Source of the DNA: Variovorax sp. Sphag1AA
GTDB taxonomy: Bacteria > Pseudomonadota > Gammaproteobacteria > Burkholderiales > Burkholderiaceae_C
Direction: 5' to 3'
DNA: 64,000 bases
NCBI RefSeq assembly: GCF_014192575.1
Contig: NZ_JACHYC010000005.1
Coordinates: forward strand, 558,001-622,000
How positions within the stretch are numbered: the first letter of the stretch is position 1; each line of letters starts with the position of its first letter. The position numbers were made by a program, and so were the translations under genes. A model generated the notes under the pieces. It searched no databases. It was not told the origin of the DNA and saw only the letters and a list, made by a program, of their open reading frames with translations. This document shows positions 35,090-41,889 of this stretch, piece by piece.

Positions 35090-36346
35090 ATGCGGATCCT
35101 GAAGATAGTTGAGTCACGCCCTACCGAGCTCGTCCTGAGCGCTCAGGACGCGGCCTCACTTCGCAGCTTGGGGCGGCAGTTCTCCTCGGCCTCGACTTGG
35201 TGGGGTGCAACTGACGAGAGCGACGAAGCGCCATCTCGCTCCGTAATTCAGGTCACCCCCGCAGGCGCTGAGAGCTACTGGGTCACGATCATGAACATGG
35301 TTGGCGTCATCCGCCTTCCTGATGCTCAACTCGAAGTCGCGCCCAAAATCCCCGAATCACACTTCCTCTACCTGACCGAGCGTGCCACTCTTTCTCCTCG
35401 GACAGACACGTCGGAGGTCAACATCGAAGCCGATGCAAGCTTTGCCGAGATCCTCGCACTTTGGTTTTTAGAAGATGTCGAAGGGTTGCTGAGGCGAGGG
35501 TTGCGTCCAGACTATCTCGCGTTCGACGACGAACTGCCAGCCGTTCGAGGGCACCTCAAAGCAGTAGAGACGACGCTGGCCATCATGCAGGGTCAACCGG
35601 TTGCGCATTGCACCTTCGAAGAGCTTTCAGAGGACGCACCACTCAACAGAGTTCTCAAGGCGGCGTGCCAACGGCTGGCGAGCAACCCAACCTTGCGGCA
35701 CAACACACGCACCCGCGCCCGACGCGCCTCCTTTAGATTCCAATGCACGGAGATGCGCCCTACCGATCTCCTCGTGCACGTTGATCGCACGTCAGGCGCC
35801 TACAAGTCTGCTGTCTCGCTCGCCAAGCTTGTCCTCCGTAGTCTGGGCGTATCCCTGCACCTAGGAGCCCAATCAGGAACAGCGTTTCTCATTCGCACCC
35901 CCGAACTGATCGAGGAGGGTCTTCGCAATGTCGTGTCGCGCGCCTTGCCTGGTGTTTCGGTCAGCAAGCGAGCGAAAGCGATCTCGAAAACTGGATTGAC
36001 GATGAATCCTGATCTGGTCTTCAACGGAAGTTGCGCAGTGGGCGATATCAAGTACCGAACCCTCGGACCTGACTGGCGACGCAACGACCTCTACCAAGTG
36101 GTGGCCTTTGCCGCTGCGTTCAGAACCGAGCATTCGGTCCTGCTCGGTTTCTCACAGCACGTTACAAGCAAGATTCCCCAGCGTGTCCAAGTTGGTGACA
36201 TCCATGTTCAGCCAATCAGCTGGTGCGCAGACGCGAGCATCTCACCCGCGGAGTCCGAACGGATGCTCCACGTAGAACTCCAGCACTGGTGGTCCGCCAT
36301 CCGCTGTGGTTTCTCACTCGACCTGCGCGCCAGCTTGCTGGCGTGA
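35090..36346 (+). CDS. mcrC: McrC-like endonuclease subunit
   Basis: A 418-residue partner of McrB. The N-terminal part has VIRLPDAQLEVAPKIPESHF, the usual McrC entry; the middle segment RGHLKAVETTLAIMQGQPV followed by CTFEELSEDAPLNRVLKAAC is the McrBC_5-methylcytosine domain core; and the C-terminal PD-(D/E)XK nuclease shows MNPDLVF and AVGDIKYR, giving the D-...-D-x-K catalytic set near residues 305-320. It cleaves DNA when McrB meets modified cytosines. It is 14 bases after mcrB. The next feature downstream is the displaced tRNA terminator, so this operon abuts the tRNA-Arg integration hotspot. Confidence 0.88.
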   Translation: MRILKIVESRPTELVLSAQDAASLRSLGRQFSSASTWWGATDESDEAPSRSVIQVTPAGAESYWVTIMNMVGVIRLPDAQLEVAPKIPESHFLYLTERATLSPRTDTSEVNIEADASFAEILALWFLEDVEGLLRRGLRPDYLAFDDELPAVRGHLKAVETTLAIMQGQPVAHCTFEELSEDAPLNRVLKAACQRLASNPTLRHNTRTRARRASFRFQCTEMRPTDLLVHVDRTSGAYKSAVSLAKLVLRSLGVSLHLGAQSGTAFLIRTPELIEEGLRNVVSRALPGVSVSKRAKAISKTGLTMNPDLVFNGSCAVGDIKYRTLGPDWRRNDLYQVVAFAAAFRTEHSVLLGFSQHVTSKIPQRVQVGDIHVQPISWCADASISPAESERMLHVELQHWWSAIRCGFSLDLRASLLA

Positions 36347-36490
36347 TTCCAGAGCGTCTAACTTCCGCTCACGCCACGAAGGCGATGAGGCAGAGCGTTT
36401 TGCCAATTTGCCCGTTGTCAGTCGAACAGACGATCTATCCGGACTTCGCGGCAAGACTGATTGCCGGCGGACAGCTCGCGCTACGCAACG

Positions 36491-36526
36491 AAAAAGGCCG
36501 GAAGCTTGTGGAAGCTTCCAGCCTTT
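36491..36526 (-). terminator. Rho-independent terminator of tRNA-Arg, displaced by the integrated element
   Basis: Read on the minus strand, AAAGGC (36526-36521) pairs with GCCTTT and GGAAGCTT pairs with AAGCTTCC around a CAC loop (with one C/A mismatch in the stem), then CCTTTTT follows, a strong intrinsic terminator. It lies four bases from the distal att copy of the tRNA-Arg 3' end and points the same way as that tRNA. There is no gene on this strand nearby that needs it, so it is the tRNA terminator separated from its gene by the ~10.8 kb insertion. Confidence 0.75.
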
Positions 36527-36530
36527 GAAT

Positions 36531-36554
36531 TGGTCCCGCCGCCAGAAATCGAAC
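36531..36554. repeat. Distal att copy (tRNA-Arg 3' end remnant)
   Basis: TGGTCCCGCCGCCAG, then A, then AATCGAAC repeats the first 24 bases of the tRNA gene's 3' end at 47309-47332 with one A/G difference at position 16. Beyond base 24 the sequences diverge completely. It marks the left border of the element. The mismatch shows drift or an original attP/attB difference. Confidence 0.85.
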
Positions 36555-36585
36555 TTCAGAGGGGAGATCCGGTAGAACTGGCAAA

Positions 36586-36607
36586 TTCGTACCGTTTTCA
36601 GTACCGC
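36586..36607. repeat. Left arm-type repeat, probable integrase binding site
   Basis: TTCGTACCGTTTTCA followed by GTACCGC repeats, with two mismatches over 22 bases, the sequence at 47196-47217 near the integrase. It contains two direct GTACCGY units 12 bases apart. Located 32 bases inside the left att core, as expected for an arm site of a tyrosine recombinase. Confidence 0.65.
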
Positions 36608-36683
36608 TTTCGCAAAGGCGGCATCCCTGACAATCGTAGCCAGCCGATGCGGTGACGGCTCCAACCCGAAGCCGTACCGGTTA

Positions 36684-36706
36684 GCCGGCCCGCCCATCGG
36701 GCCGGC
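36684..36706. other. Strong hairpin at the end of the leftward capsid operon
   Basis: GCCGGCCCG (36684-36692), loop CCCAT, and CGGGCCGGC (36698-36706) make a perfect 9-bp stem 22 bases past the stop of the last leftward gene. No T-run follows on either strand, so it may be a Rho-dependent pause, mRNA 3' end stabiliser or protein site. Confidence 0.45.
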
Positions 36707-36728
36707 GCCTGTCCATTTTGCGGCCCCG

Positions 36729-36929
36729 TCACGCCCGGCCTTTCAACGACGCGGGGGGGTCGGGCTCGGGGCGACCGGCCCGCGCCTTCGTCAGCTCGGC
36801 GTCGCGCTCGCGCTGCTTGCGCAGAACCTCGTCGGCAAAGGTGCGAGCGGCGGGGTCGCCGCTCTTCACGAGCTGCGCGAGCTTAACGCTCGTTCGGACC
36901 TCGGCGGGCGGTCTCAGGCGCATGGTCAC
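36729..36929 (-). CDS. Hypothetical small protein of the capsid operon
   Basis: A 66-residue charged protein (EVRTSVKLAQLVKSGDPAA, FADEVLRKQRERDAELTKAR) that is mostly helical and Arg/Lys/Glu rich with a disordered Pro-rich tail. I do not recognise it. The GTG start overlaps the upstream stop as GTGA (36926-36929), the same coupling seen through the whole operon; ATG at 36923 is an alternative. Last gene before the distal att. Confidence 0.55.
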   Translation of the reverse strand: MTMRLRPPAEVRTSVKLAQLVKSGDPAARTFADEVLRKQRERDAELTKARAGRPEPDPPASLKGRA

Positions 36930-37345
36930 GATGCCCTCGCTGCGGGCTCGATGGTGCGCCCGAGTGCCCGAGCAGCCACGGCGCGCGCACTGGCGACGGC
37001 CGCGCGTGCCTGCGCGATGAGATCAGGGGTCTCGGGCAGGACGGGCGCGGCCCGCTCCCCGGCGCGGCGGTTGCGCTCGTCGTGGCCTTCGAGCGCGTCG
37101 CCGATCAGGTCGGCGAGCTGATACACCTGGGCGGCGGTGAAGGCGCCGGGCTTGCGCTCGGGCCACGTCGCGAGCTGATACACCGACTTCGGCACGAGCA
37201 CGCCCCCCGCCACGAGCTGCGCGATATCAGGACGCCGGGCGTTCACGCGAACGGGCGCGCCGCCGCTCGGAAGAGGCACGAGGAAATCCGGGCCGTCGCG
37301 CGTGAAGCTCAGCCCGGCGAGATCGCGGGTGCAATAGTCGTTCAT
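36926..37345 (-). CDS. Hypothetical protein downstream of the capsid gene
   Basis: A 139-residue protein. The N-terminal half looks globular (LAGLSFTRDGPDFLVPLPSG, VRVNARRPDIAQLVAGGVLV, VYQLATWPERKPGAFTAAQ) and the C-terminal half is an Ala/Arg-rich helix (LIAQARAAVASARAVAARAL). It could be a head-associated or connector-like protein by position, but no family is recognised. AGGAGG stands 9 bases before the ATG, and ATGA at 37342-37345 overlaps the capsid stop, so the two are translated together. The start was moved 23 codons in from the longest frame. Confidence 0.6.
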   Translation of the reverse strand: MNDYCTRDLAGLSFTRDGPDFLVPLPSGGAPVRVNARRPDIAQLVAGGVLVPKSVYQLATWPERKPGAFTAAQVYQLADLIGDALEGHDERNRRAGERAAPVLPETPDLIAQARAAVASARAVAARALGRTIEPAARAS

Positions 37346-38502
37346 GGTCCGACCTCCTGCGGCGTGATCACCTGCACAGCGCCGGGAGCGGCAAGCGCCC
37401 AATTGATCGGCCATGTCCCGCGCAGCGAGCTGCTATTCGATTGAAAGAGGCTGCGAGCCGGCACGCCGGCATCGAGCGTCCCTACCGGGCCGGTGACGCC
37501 GCCCGTAAACGGCGTGCCGTCCTGCTCGACGATGGAAGCCTCGGTGCCCGACTCGAAGCGCGGCAGTTCCATCGCGATGGCCACGGCGCGGCAGTCCATC
37601 AGAAAGATCGCGTCGCTCGGCACCGAGAGCCCGCTCACGACCTCGATTTTCAGGAACGTTCCGTTCATCCGCATTTCGTCGGACTGTTCGGCCAGCGACG
37701 CGGCGACCTCGCTGTTCACGACCCACCTTGTCGTGGTCGGGTTGCCGTAACCGGCAGCATGCAATCGCGTGAGTGCGGCGCGCATGTCGCTCGCGATCGA
37801 GGCAGCATCGGAGCCCGTGCCCGGCGTCACCGTTCCGACCGCCTGCAAGCCCGCAGGACGCACGCCATCGGCCGGCACGTCATCGAAGAGGATCGAGTCG
37901 AGCATGCGGCTCGTGTCGCCGAGCACGGCTTCGCGAACGATGGTCTCCAGCTCGTCGGGCAATGCGCTTTCGAGCATTTCGTTCGTCGTCGTGCTCAGAA
38001 CGCCGACCCCGAGCGGCGCGAGTTCGAGGCTCGCCAGCGTCAAGCCGCCGACCCGCATCGGGTCGCCCTCGCGCCTGAATGTCGCGGTCAGGGTCGACCC
38101 CGAGATGCGCACCGGCACCCGGACCAAGCCCCGGCCCGCGAAGGCATAGCGCGAGGCGGGCAGTTGCGCGAGCACGCTGTCTTCCTCGGCGAGCAGGTCG
38201 AGCAGTGCCTCGACGCTCTGGTGCAGCGCGAGCGCGCCGGCCCATGCATCTACATCCGTCATGGCTGGGGATTGCGCCGCGCGCGTGACGATCTTCAGGA
38301 GCGCCCGCATCGCGGCGGGATCGTCCTTGCCGTCCAGACGTTCGCTCGCGATGCGGCCGACGCTCACACTCGCGGCACCAGCGGCCCATGTAAGACCGAT
38401 AGCGCGAAGCACCTGCTCGCCACGGTCAGGGCGCACAGAGGCGATGCGGGTGCGTTCGTGGGCGGGATGCGTGCGGCGCGTCGACAGGAGTGCGGAAGTC
38501 AT
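37342..38502 (-). CDS. HK97-fold phage major capsid protein
   Basis: A 386-residue protein recognised mainly by its second half: LPASRYAFAGRGLVRVPVRI, TLASLELAPLGVGVLSTTTNEML (the HK97 spine-helix region), EAVLGDTSRMLDSILFDD, TTRWVVNSEVAASLAEQ, VVSGLSVPSDAIFLMDCRAV, and the closing SLFQSNSSSLRGTWPINWAL, which is close to the C-terminal signature of HK97-type capsids in Burkholderiales prophages. The N-terminal ~110 residues could be a delta domain or part of one, but no protease gene is nearby to process it. AGGAGG precedes the ATG, which overlaps the previous stop. It is the only structural phage gene in the element. Confidence 0.85.
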   Translation of the reverse strand: MTSALLSTRRTHPAHERTRIASVRPDRGEQVLRAIGLTWAAGAASVSVGRIASERLDGKDDPAAMRALLKIVTRAAQSPAMTDVDAWAGALALHQSVEALLDLLAEEDSVLAQLPASRYAFAGRGLVRVPVRISGSTLTATFRREGDPMRVGGLTLASLELAPLGVGVLSTTTNEMLESALPDELETIVREAVLGDTSRMLDSILFDDVPADGVRPAGLQAVGTVTPGTGSDAASIASDMRAALTRLHAAGYGNPTTTRWVVNSEVAASLAEQSDEMRMNGTFLKIEVVSGLSVPSDAIFLMDCRAVAIAMELPRFESGTEASIVEQDGTPFTGGVTGPVGTLDAGVPARSLFQSNSSSLRGTWPINWALAAPGAVQVITPQEVGP

Positions 38503-38717
38503 GGCCGAACCTCCTGCACGTCATCAGCACCGGCGCGGGAAGCTGCGGCGCAGATCGCGGCGACGGCCTCGTCGGCTGCATCGCGTTCGCCGTCCTGCGG
38601 CGGATCGTCCTGCGCGAGCTTCTGACGAAGCAGTTCGCCGAGCGAAGGGATGGGGGGCGGGAGACCGCCGTCGTCGCTGTGCGGGGTGCGCCCGTGCGAC
38701 CGGTGAATGCTCATCAT
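38499..38717 (-). CDS. Hypothetical protein upstream of the capsid gene
   Basis: A 72-residue protein, hydrophilic and Asp/Ala rich: PPIPSLGELLRQKLAQDDPP then DAADEAVAAICAAASRAGAD. It looks largely disordered with two short helices. Position and the ATGA overlap with the capsid start suggest a scaffold-like or regulatory partner, which is only inference. AAAGGAC precedes the ATG at 38717; an upstream ATG at 38732 is less well placed. First gene of the four-gene capsid operon. Confidence 0.55.
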   Translation of the reverse strand: MMSIHRSHGRTPHSDDGGLPPPIPSLGELLRQKLAQDDPPQDGERDAADEAVAAICAAASRAGADDVQEVRP

Positions 38718-38844
38718 GGCAAGTCCTTTCATTGGAGAAAAGACCGAGCCGGATTTACTGCAAGAGCACCGGTGCCACCGTCGCGCGATCACTGGCAAGA
38801 GTAAGCCGTCAGCGCGGAAATGCAAACACAAAGAGAGAGCGCGT

Positions 38845-39063
38845 TCAGCGGCGGCGCGTGAGATACCCGAGGCGCGATGAGCACGCGACCAATGCACGCA
38901 AGCGCGCGCGCCGCGCCTCCAGCGCTTCCACCTGGAACACGTTGCCGGGCAAGCCGCAGCGAGCGCGTCGCAGTTGCGCATCGACTTCGCCGAGCCGGGC
39001 GAGCGCGTGCTCGCGATCTAGATGTTCGTCGACGAGTCGCGATGAATTGCGCGGGCGCAGCAT
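38845..39063 (-). CDS. Hypothetical small helical protein
   Basis: A 72-residue Arg-rich frame (SRLVDEHLDREHALARLGEV, DAQLRRARCGLPGNVFQVEALEARRARLRALV) that has heptad-like spacing and may form a coiled coil. No family recognised. No clear RBS precedes the ATG at 39063; the frame continues upstream but that extension overlaps the rightward gene start, so it was trimmed. A 127-base gap separates it from the capsid operon. It may be a chance frame in GC-rich DNA. Confidence 0.4.
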   Translation of the reverse strand: MLRPRNSSRLVDEHLDREHALARLGEVDAQLRRARCGLPGNVFQVEALEARRARLRALVACSSRLGYLTRRR

Positions 39064-39161
39064 TGCGGCTTCATTCTGCGCCCGCACAGGAGTACATTGA
39101 CGCCCGGTTTGAACAAGAGCTGTCCCGTATAGAGGGCAAGCCTTGCGCCGGAGGAAGAGCG

Positions 39162-39408
39162 ATGAATCTAGACAAGGCGAGCGCGGGCAGGACAAGCGCG
39201 CCACTCGCACCGCCCGAATGGACGATGGAAGCGCTTCAGGAGGGGCAACCTCTACACCGCCGAAGTGAAGCGCGCGGGCGTCACGATGTGCCGCCTATCA
39301 GTCGCACTCGGGGCCGGCGGCGATGCCAAAGCCGCGACCGCTGCCCTTGCGGACAAGGCGCGTTTCTGGATTCACGACTATCTCGGGCGGCAGCCGAGCG
39401 GGCGCTAG
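39162..39408 (+). pseudogene. Small rightward gene broken by a +1 shift in a G-run
   Basis: GGAGGAAGAGCG precedes an ATG at 39162 that codes MNLDKASAGRTSAPLAPPEW and TMEALQE. At 39241-39245 the sequence is AGGGG; with one G fewer it continues as GNLYTAEVKRAGVTMCRLSV, then ALGAGGDAKAATAALADKAR and FWIHDYLGRQPSGR to a TAG at 39406, an 80-residue protein with normal composition. As written the first frame runs into Arg-rich nonsense. Either a real frameshift, a sequencing error in the homopolymer, or programmed shifting. The only rightward gene seen in the element; not recognised as a family. A short frame 39464-39559 after it may be a remnant. Confidence 0.55.
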
Positions 39409-39555
39409 GAATGCTCGCCGCTGGCCCGGGCCGGTCGCAGGAGACGCGATCACGAGTGCGGCAATGCACGAGTGCGTCGACGGCGGTCTCGCGCTCATGG
39501 GGCCGGATTTCAGCTCCTCTCGCATTACCTTCCTGTACTTGCGCTTGACGCGCCG

Positions 39556-40278
39556 CTAGGCGTCGAGCATTCGTCTTGCAGATTTGCCTAGCCCATGCAC
39601 CCAGCGATGCACACCGCTGATGATCAGCATGAACGCCGCCAGCCCGAACAGCATGACCGAGCCTTTCTTCTCCTTTTCAAGCAAGAAAGCTCCCACGGCT
39701 AGAGCGAGAACAAACGCGATTGACTCAGGCATGGCGGATTGAAAAAAAGGCGGCAATCGGGGTGCCGCATTGATCGGCGCAATCGAAGGCACGTCGACGA
39801 TGCGGGCGTCGAGTGACCACTCAGGCTTCGCGGCGGACAACAGGACTTGAATGAGCAATTGATCGCCGGGGTTCAAGAGCATCGGAGACAGCACTACGTT
39901 CGAATTGCTGAAGCTAAGCTCGGCACCGAGATTCTTCGGATGCTGGCTAGCGATCTCGGCCGAGACAATTTGACCGCCGCCGAAGGCAACAGACAGCGGA
40001 CGCTCGAAGTCGGCCACGGCTATGGCGCGGTGCCCCGAGTTCTTCAGGCCAAAGACCATCAGGCGAAGGTTTTCGACGGGCTTGCCATCTACATGCACCG
40101 TGACGCGTGACGAAAGCTCATCGGCGATTGCTATGGGTCGTCTCGACGAAACTACGCCGAAGGCCAGTTCCTTCGTCTGCCGCTGCCACAAGTAGACCGC
40201 GAACGTCGCAACGATGCTGAGCAGCGCTAGGACTATCCCGACAAATTGCCAAGCTGAATCGCGAAGGATTTCCATCAT
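39556..40278 (-). CDS. Membrane-anchored hypothetical protein, cargo gene
   Basis: About 240 residues: an N-terminal membrane helix (WQFVGIVLALLSIVATFAVY), a ~150-residue soluble beta-rich region (TVHVDGKPVENLRLMVFGLK, NSGHRAIAVADFERPLSVAF, LLNPGDQLLIQVLLSAAKPE), and two C-terminal helices (AFVLALAVGAFLL, MLFGLAAFMLIISGVHRW). The family is unknown to me. Its base and codon use look less GC-extreme than the flanking element genes, a sign of separate acquisition. Start codon uncertain (40278, 40275 or 40317). It is separated from neighbours by gaps of 147 and 176 bases, so it has its own promoter. Position in the variable slot of a satellite suggests a host- or phage-interference role, unproven. 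Confidence 0.65.
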   Translation of the reverse strand: MMEILRDSAWQFVGIVLALLSIVATFAVYLWQRQTKELAFGVVSSRRPIAIADELSSRVTVHVDGKPVENLRLMVFGLKNSGHRAIAVADFERPLSVAFGGGQIVSAEIASQHPKNLGAELSFSNSNVVLSPMLLNPGDQLLIQVLLSAAKPEWSLDARIVDVPSIAPINAAPRLPPFFQSAMPESIAFVLALAVGAFLLEKEKKGSVMLFGLAAFMLIISGVHRWVHGLGKSARRMLDA

Positions 40279-40454
40279 GAACGGCGATGCCTTTTGCTGA
40301 CTTTTGGACGCCGGCATTGTGCACGGGCTGACACTCGCAAAGGACTCCCGAGCACCGATTTGCGCCATTAGTTGCGGGCCGCTCGTCCCAATTGGGTGCC
40401 GTCGGAAGTCGCTCGCCGATGTTCTTCGCGGCGGCGATCTTCGAGCGCCCGAGA

Positions 40455-40706
40455 TCACTGCGCGCGCTTCGGCGGGGTCAGCAGCGCATCCCAGCCGTCG
40501 CCGCTCGGCTCGGTCGCTGCCTTCCGTTCTCGCGCTCGCTTACCCAGTTCGTGCGCACGTGTGGCGACGGCTTTTTCGAGCGGTGCCAAAGCCAATGCAG
40601 CCTTCATGCGGTCGGCGTGCGATGCCTTCGTGTTCAGCACGACGGCTCGCAGGTAGTCGGCCCCGGGCGTCGCGACATCAGGATCGATCCTTCGGCGTGC
40701 GGTCAT
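40455..40706 (-). CDS. Hypothetical protein, weakly terminase-small-subunit-like
   Basis: An 83-residue protein: ATPGADYLRAVVLNTKASHADRMKAALALAPLEKAVATRA then Lys/Arg-rich LGKRARERKAATEPSG. The pattern of a short helix, A-D-R-M-K-A-A, and Ala/Pro is reminiscent of small terminase-like or DUF-type phage proteins in which residues lead into AAKAALPYVHP, but the match is weak. The ATG at 40706 has GAGGGACG upstream; the TTG at 40712 is rejected. It overlaps the previous gene by 29 bases and is the last gene of the replication-side leftward cluster. Confidence 0.5.
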   Translation of the reverse strand: MTARRRIDPDVATPGADYLRAVVLNTKASHADRMKAALALAPLEKAVATRAHELGKRARERKAATEPSGDGWDALLTPPKRAQ

Positions 40707-40929
40707 GGTCAACGTCCCTCGGGTGTAGGTCAGCGGCGGTCGTGACGCCCATTCTTGGCCCGCTGCGGCGCGGATTCAAGTCCGGCGAGGCGGGCGAATC
40801 GGGGGCCTTTGTGCTCTTGCCGTGGGCGATGCTAGGTTTCCGGTCACCGACCGCGAGCAAATCCAAAACCCCCCGGTCGTCGAGCCGCGCCCCCGTGGCG
40901 AAGATGGCGAGCCCTCTGCGGCGGGTCAT
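40678..40929 (-). CDS. Hypothetical small basic protein
   Basis: An 83-residue frame rich in Arg, Asp and Pro (MTRRRGLAIFATGARLDDRG, VLDLLAVGDRKPSIAHGKST). It looks mostly disordered and belongs to no family I know. It is supported by its ATGA overlap with the 121-residue gene upstream (40926-40929) and by the following gene starting within it. Low composition complexity means a chance frame cannot be excluded. Confidence 0.4.
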   Translation of the reverse strand: MTRRRGLAIFATGARLDDRGVLDLLAVGDRKPSIAHGKSTKAPDSPASPDLNPRRSGPRMGVTTAADLHPRDVDHDRTPKDRS

Positions 40930-41291
40930 GGCTCGCTCGCTGGCCCGACATGCCGAAGCAGCCATGCATCCATCTGCTCGCCGAGTCCCTGCTCATCGAT
41001 TCGCTGCGAGAGTGCCTTCGCTACGTCGCATTGCCAGCGCAGCTTACGTGGCGTGTGCGGCAGGTACGAACCGACGAGGAACAACCCCTCAAGTGTGAAT
41101 TGCCAGCACCCGCAGGCCCGACCTCTCGCATCGACGAACGTGCGCGGGGTGGCATGGGTACTCCATGCACCAGCAGCACCGACCTTGCGATGGTCCAGCG
41201 CGGCGCGGTCGATGGCGCGCAGGATGCGGGCATGGTCAACACCGAGACGCAGGGCGAGCGATAGCGATGTGGTGATCGGCGGCGTCTTCAT
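40926..41291 (-). CDS. Hypothetical protein of the replication cluster
   Basis: A 121-residue protein: ITTSLSLALRLGVDHARILRAIDRAAL suggests an N-terminal HTH-like segment, followed by FTLEGLFLVGSYLPHTPRKL and ALSQRIDEQGLGEQMDAWLL. The order of a short DNA-binding-like helix pair and a Phe-Thr-x-x-Gly-Leu motif resembles Rha/antirepressor-type phage regulators, but only loosely. AAAGGAGTTCGGACC leads into its ATG, a strong RBS. It lies 14 bases after the SSB-like gene and overlaps the next stop/start, so it is in the same operon. Confidence 0.6.
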   Translation of the reverse strand: MKTPPITTSLSLALRLGVDHARILRAIDRAALDHRKVGAAGAWSTHATPRTFVDARGRACGCWQFTLEGLFLVGSYLPHTPRKLRWQCDVAKALSQRIDEQGLGEQMDAWLLRHVGPASEP

Positions 41292-41305
41292 GGTCCGAAC
41301 TCCTT

Positions 41306-41752
41306 TCAGGGTTCATCGTCTTGCAGGTCATCGAACCCGGATGCACCGCCGTTGCCGTGCCAGATGGCCCGGGTTTCGCGATGGCTGCGCTCGATGCTCC
41401 CGCGCTGCTTCGATGCGTCGCGAGCCCGGCGCACCGCACGGTCGACCTGTGCGCGCTCGTGCAAGGTCAAGAGTGCATCGACGACCATGCTCGCCTGCAC
41501 GCGGGGCTCGCCGCCATCCTTGGGCGTCCAGGTGGAGAGCTTGAGCGCGCCGCTCGCCGAGAGCGCTGCGCCCGTGCCGAGCGCGAGCAAGACCTCTTGC
41601 GCCGATTCACGGAACGCGAAGAGCGTCACGCGGTGAACATGCTCGCCGTCGTCGGCGATGAGATGCCCGAGCGCGAACGACTTGCCCGATGGCCCGACCC
41701 GGCGCTCGGGGTTGTCGGCGAGCTTGCCCGTGACGAGTGCGGCGATGCTCAT
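41306..41752 (-). CDS. Single-stranded DNA-binding (OB-fold) -like protein
   Basis: A 148-residue protein with an SSB-like beginning: MSIAALVTGKLADNPERRVG followed by SGKSFALGHLIADDGEHVHRVTLFAF and LGTGAALSASGALKLSTWTP, the strand order and GxL / W-x-x-K-D-G features of OB-fold SSB proteins, then an acidic C-terminal tip (FDDLQDDEP). SSBs recruit partners with acidic tails, so it probably coats ssDNA during replication of the element by the P4-type primase/helicase. No strong RBS. It is separated from the helicase gene by a 137-base origin-like spacer. Confidence 0.7.
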   Translation of the reverse strand: MSIAALVTGKLADNPERRVGPSGKSFALGHLIADDGEHVHRVTLFAFRESAQEVLLALGTGAALSASGALKLSTWTPKDGGEPRVQASMVVDALLTLHERAQVDRAVRRARDASKQRGSIERSHRETRAIWHGNGGASGFDDLQDDEP

Positions 41753-41796
41753 TTTTTAAGCGCTCGCAGTGCGAGACATGCCGCCAGTTGGAAGGG

Positions 41797-41879
41797 TTGG
41801 AACACTTCGCACGTTATGGACGTATATCGCGTGCGCGCGCGCGTACGTCGCAAACAGTCAAAGTGTTCCAAGTGTTCCA
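41797..41879. other. Origin-like spacer with inverted TGGAACACTT repeats and a purine-pyrimidine run
   Basis: TTGGAACACTT at 41797-41807 is inverted as AAGTGTTCCA at 41861-41870 and again at 41870-41879 (sharing one base), flanking an alternating CG/GC tract (GTGCGCGCGCGCGTACG near 41831). The spacer separates the helicase and SSB-like genes. Iterons beside a low-stability or Z-prone tract fit a replication origin; an operator for the SSB operon is the alternative. Confidence 0.5.
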
Positions 41880-41889
41880 TTTCGGTCTC

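Noticed and set aside
36314..36697. A 127-codon leftward frame across the mcrC end and att site
   Set aside because: It crosses the intrinsic terminator and the att repeat and has no RBS or domain, so it is not a gene.
39464..39559. A 31-codon rightward frame ending ...FLYLRLTRR
   Set aside because: No start with an RBS and too short to support; it may be a remnant linked to the frameshifted gene and is mentioned there only.
41827..41845. Alternating CG/GC tract as a Z-DNA functional element
   Set aside because: Such tracts arise easily at this GC content; it is listed only as part of the origin-like spacer.
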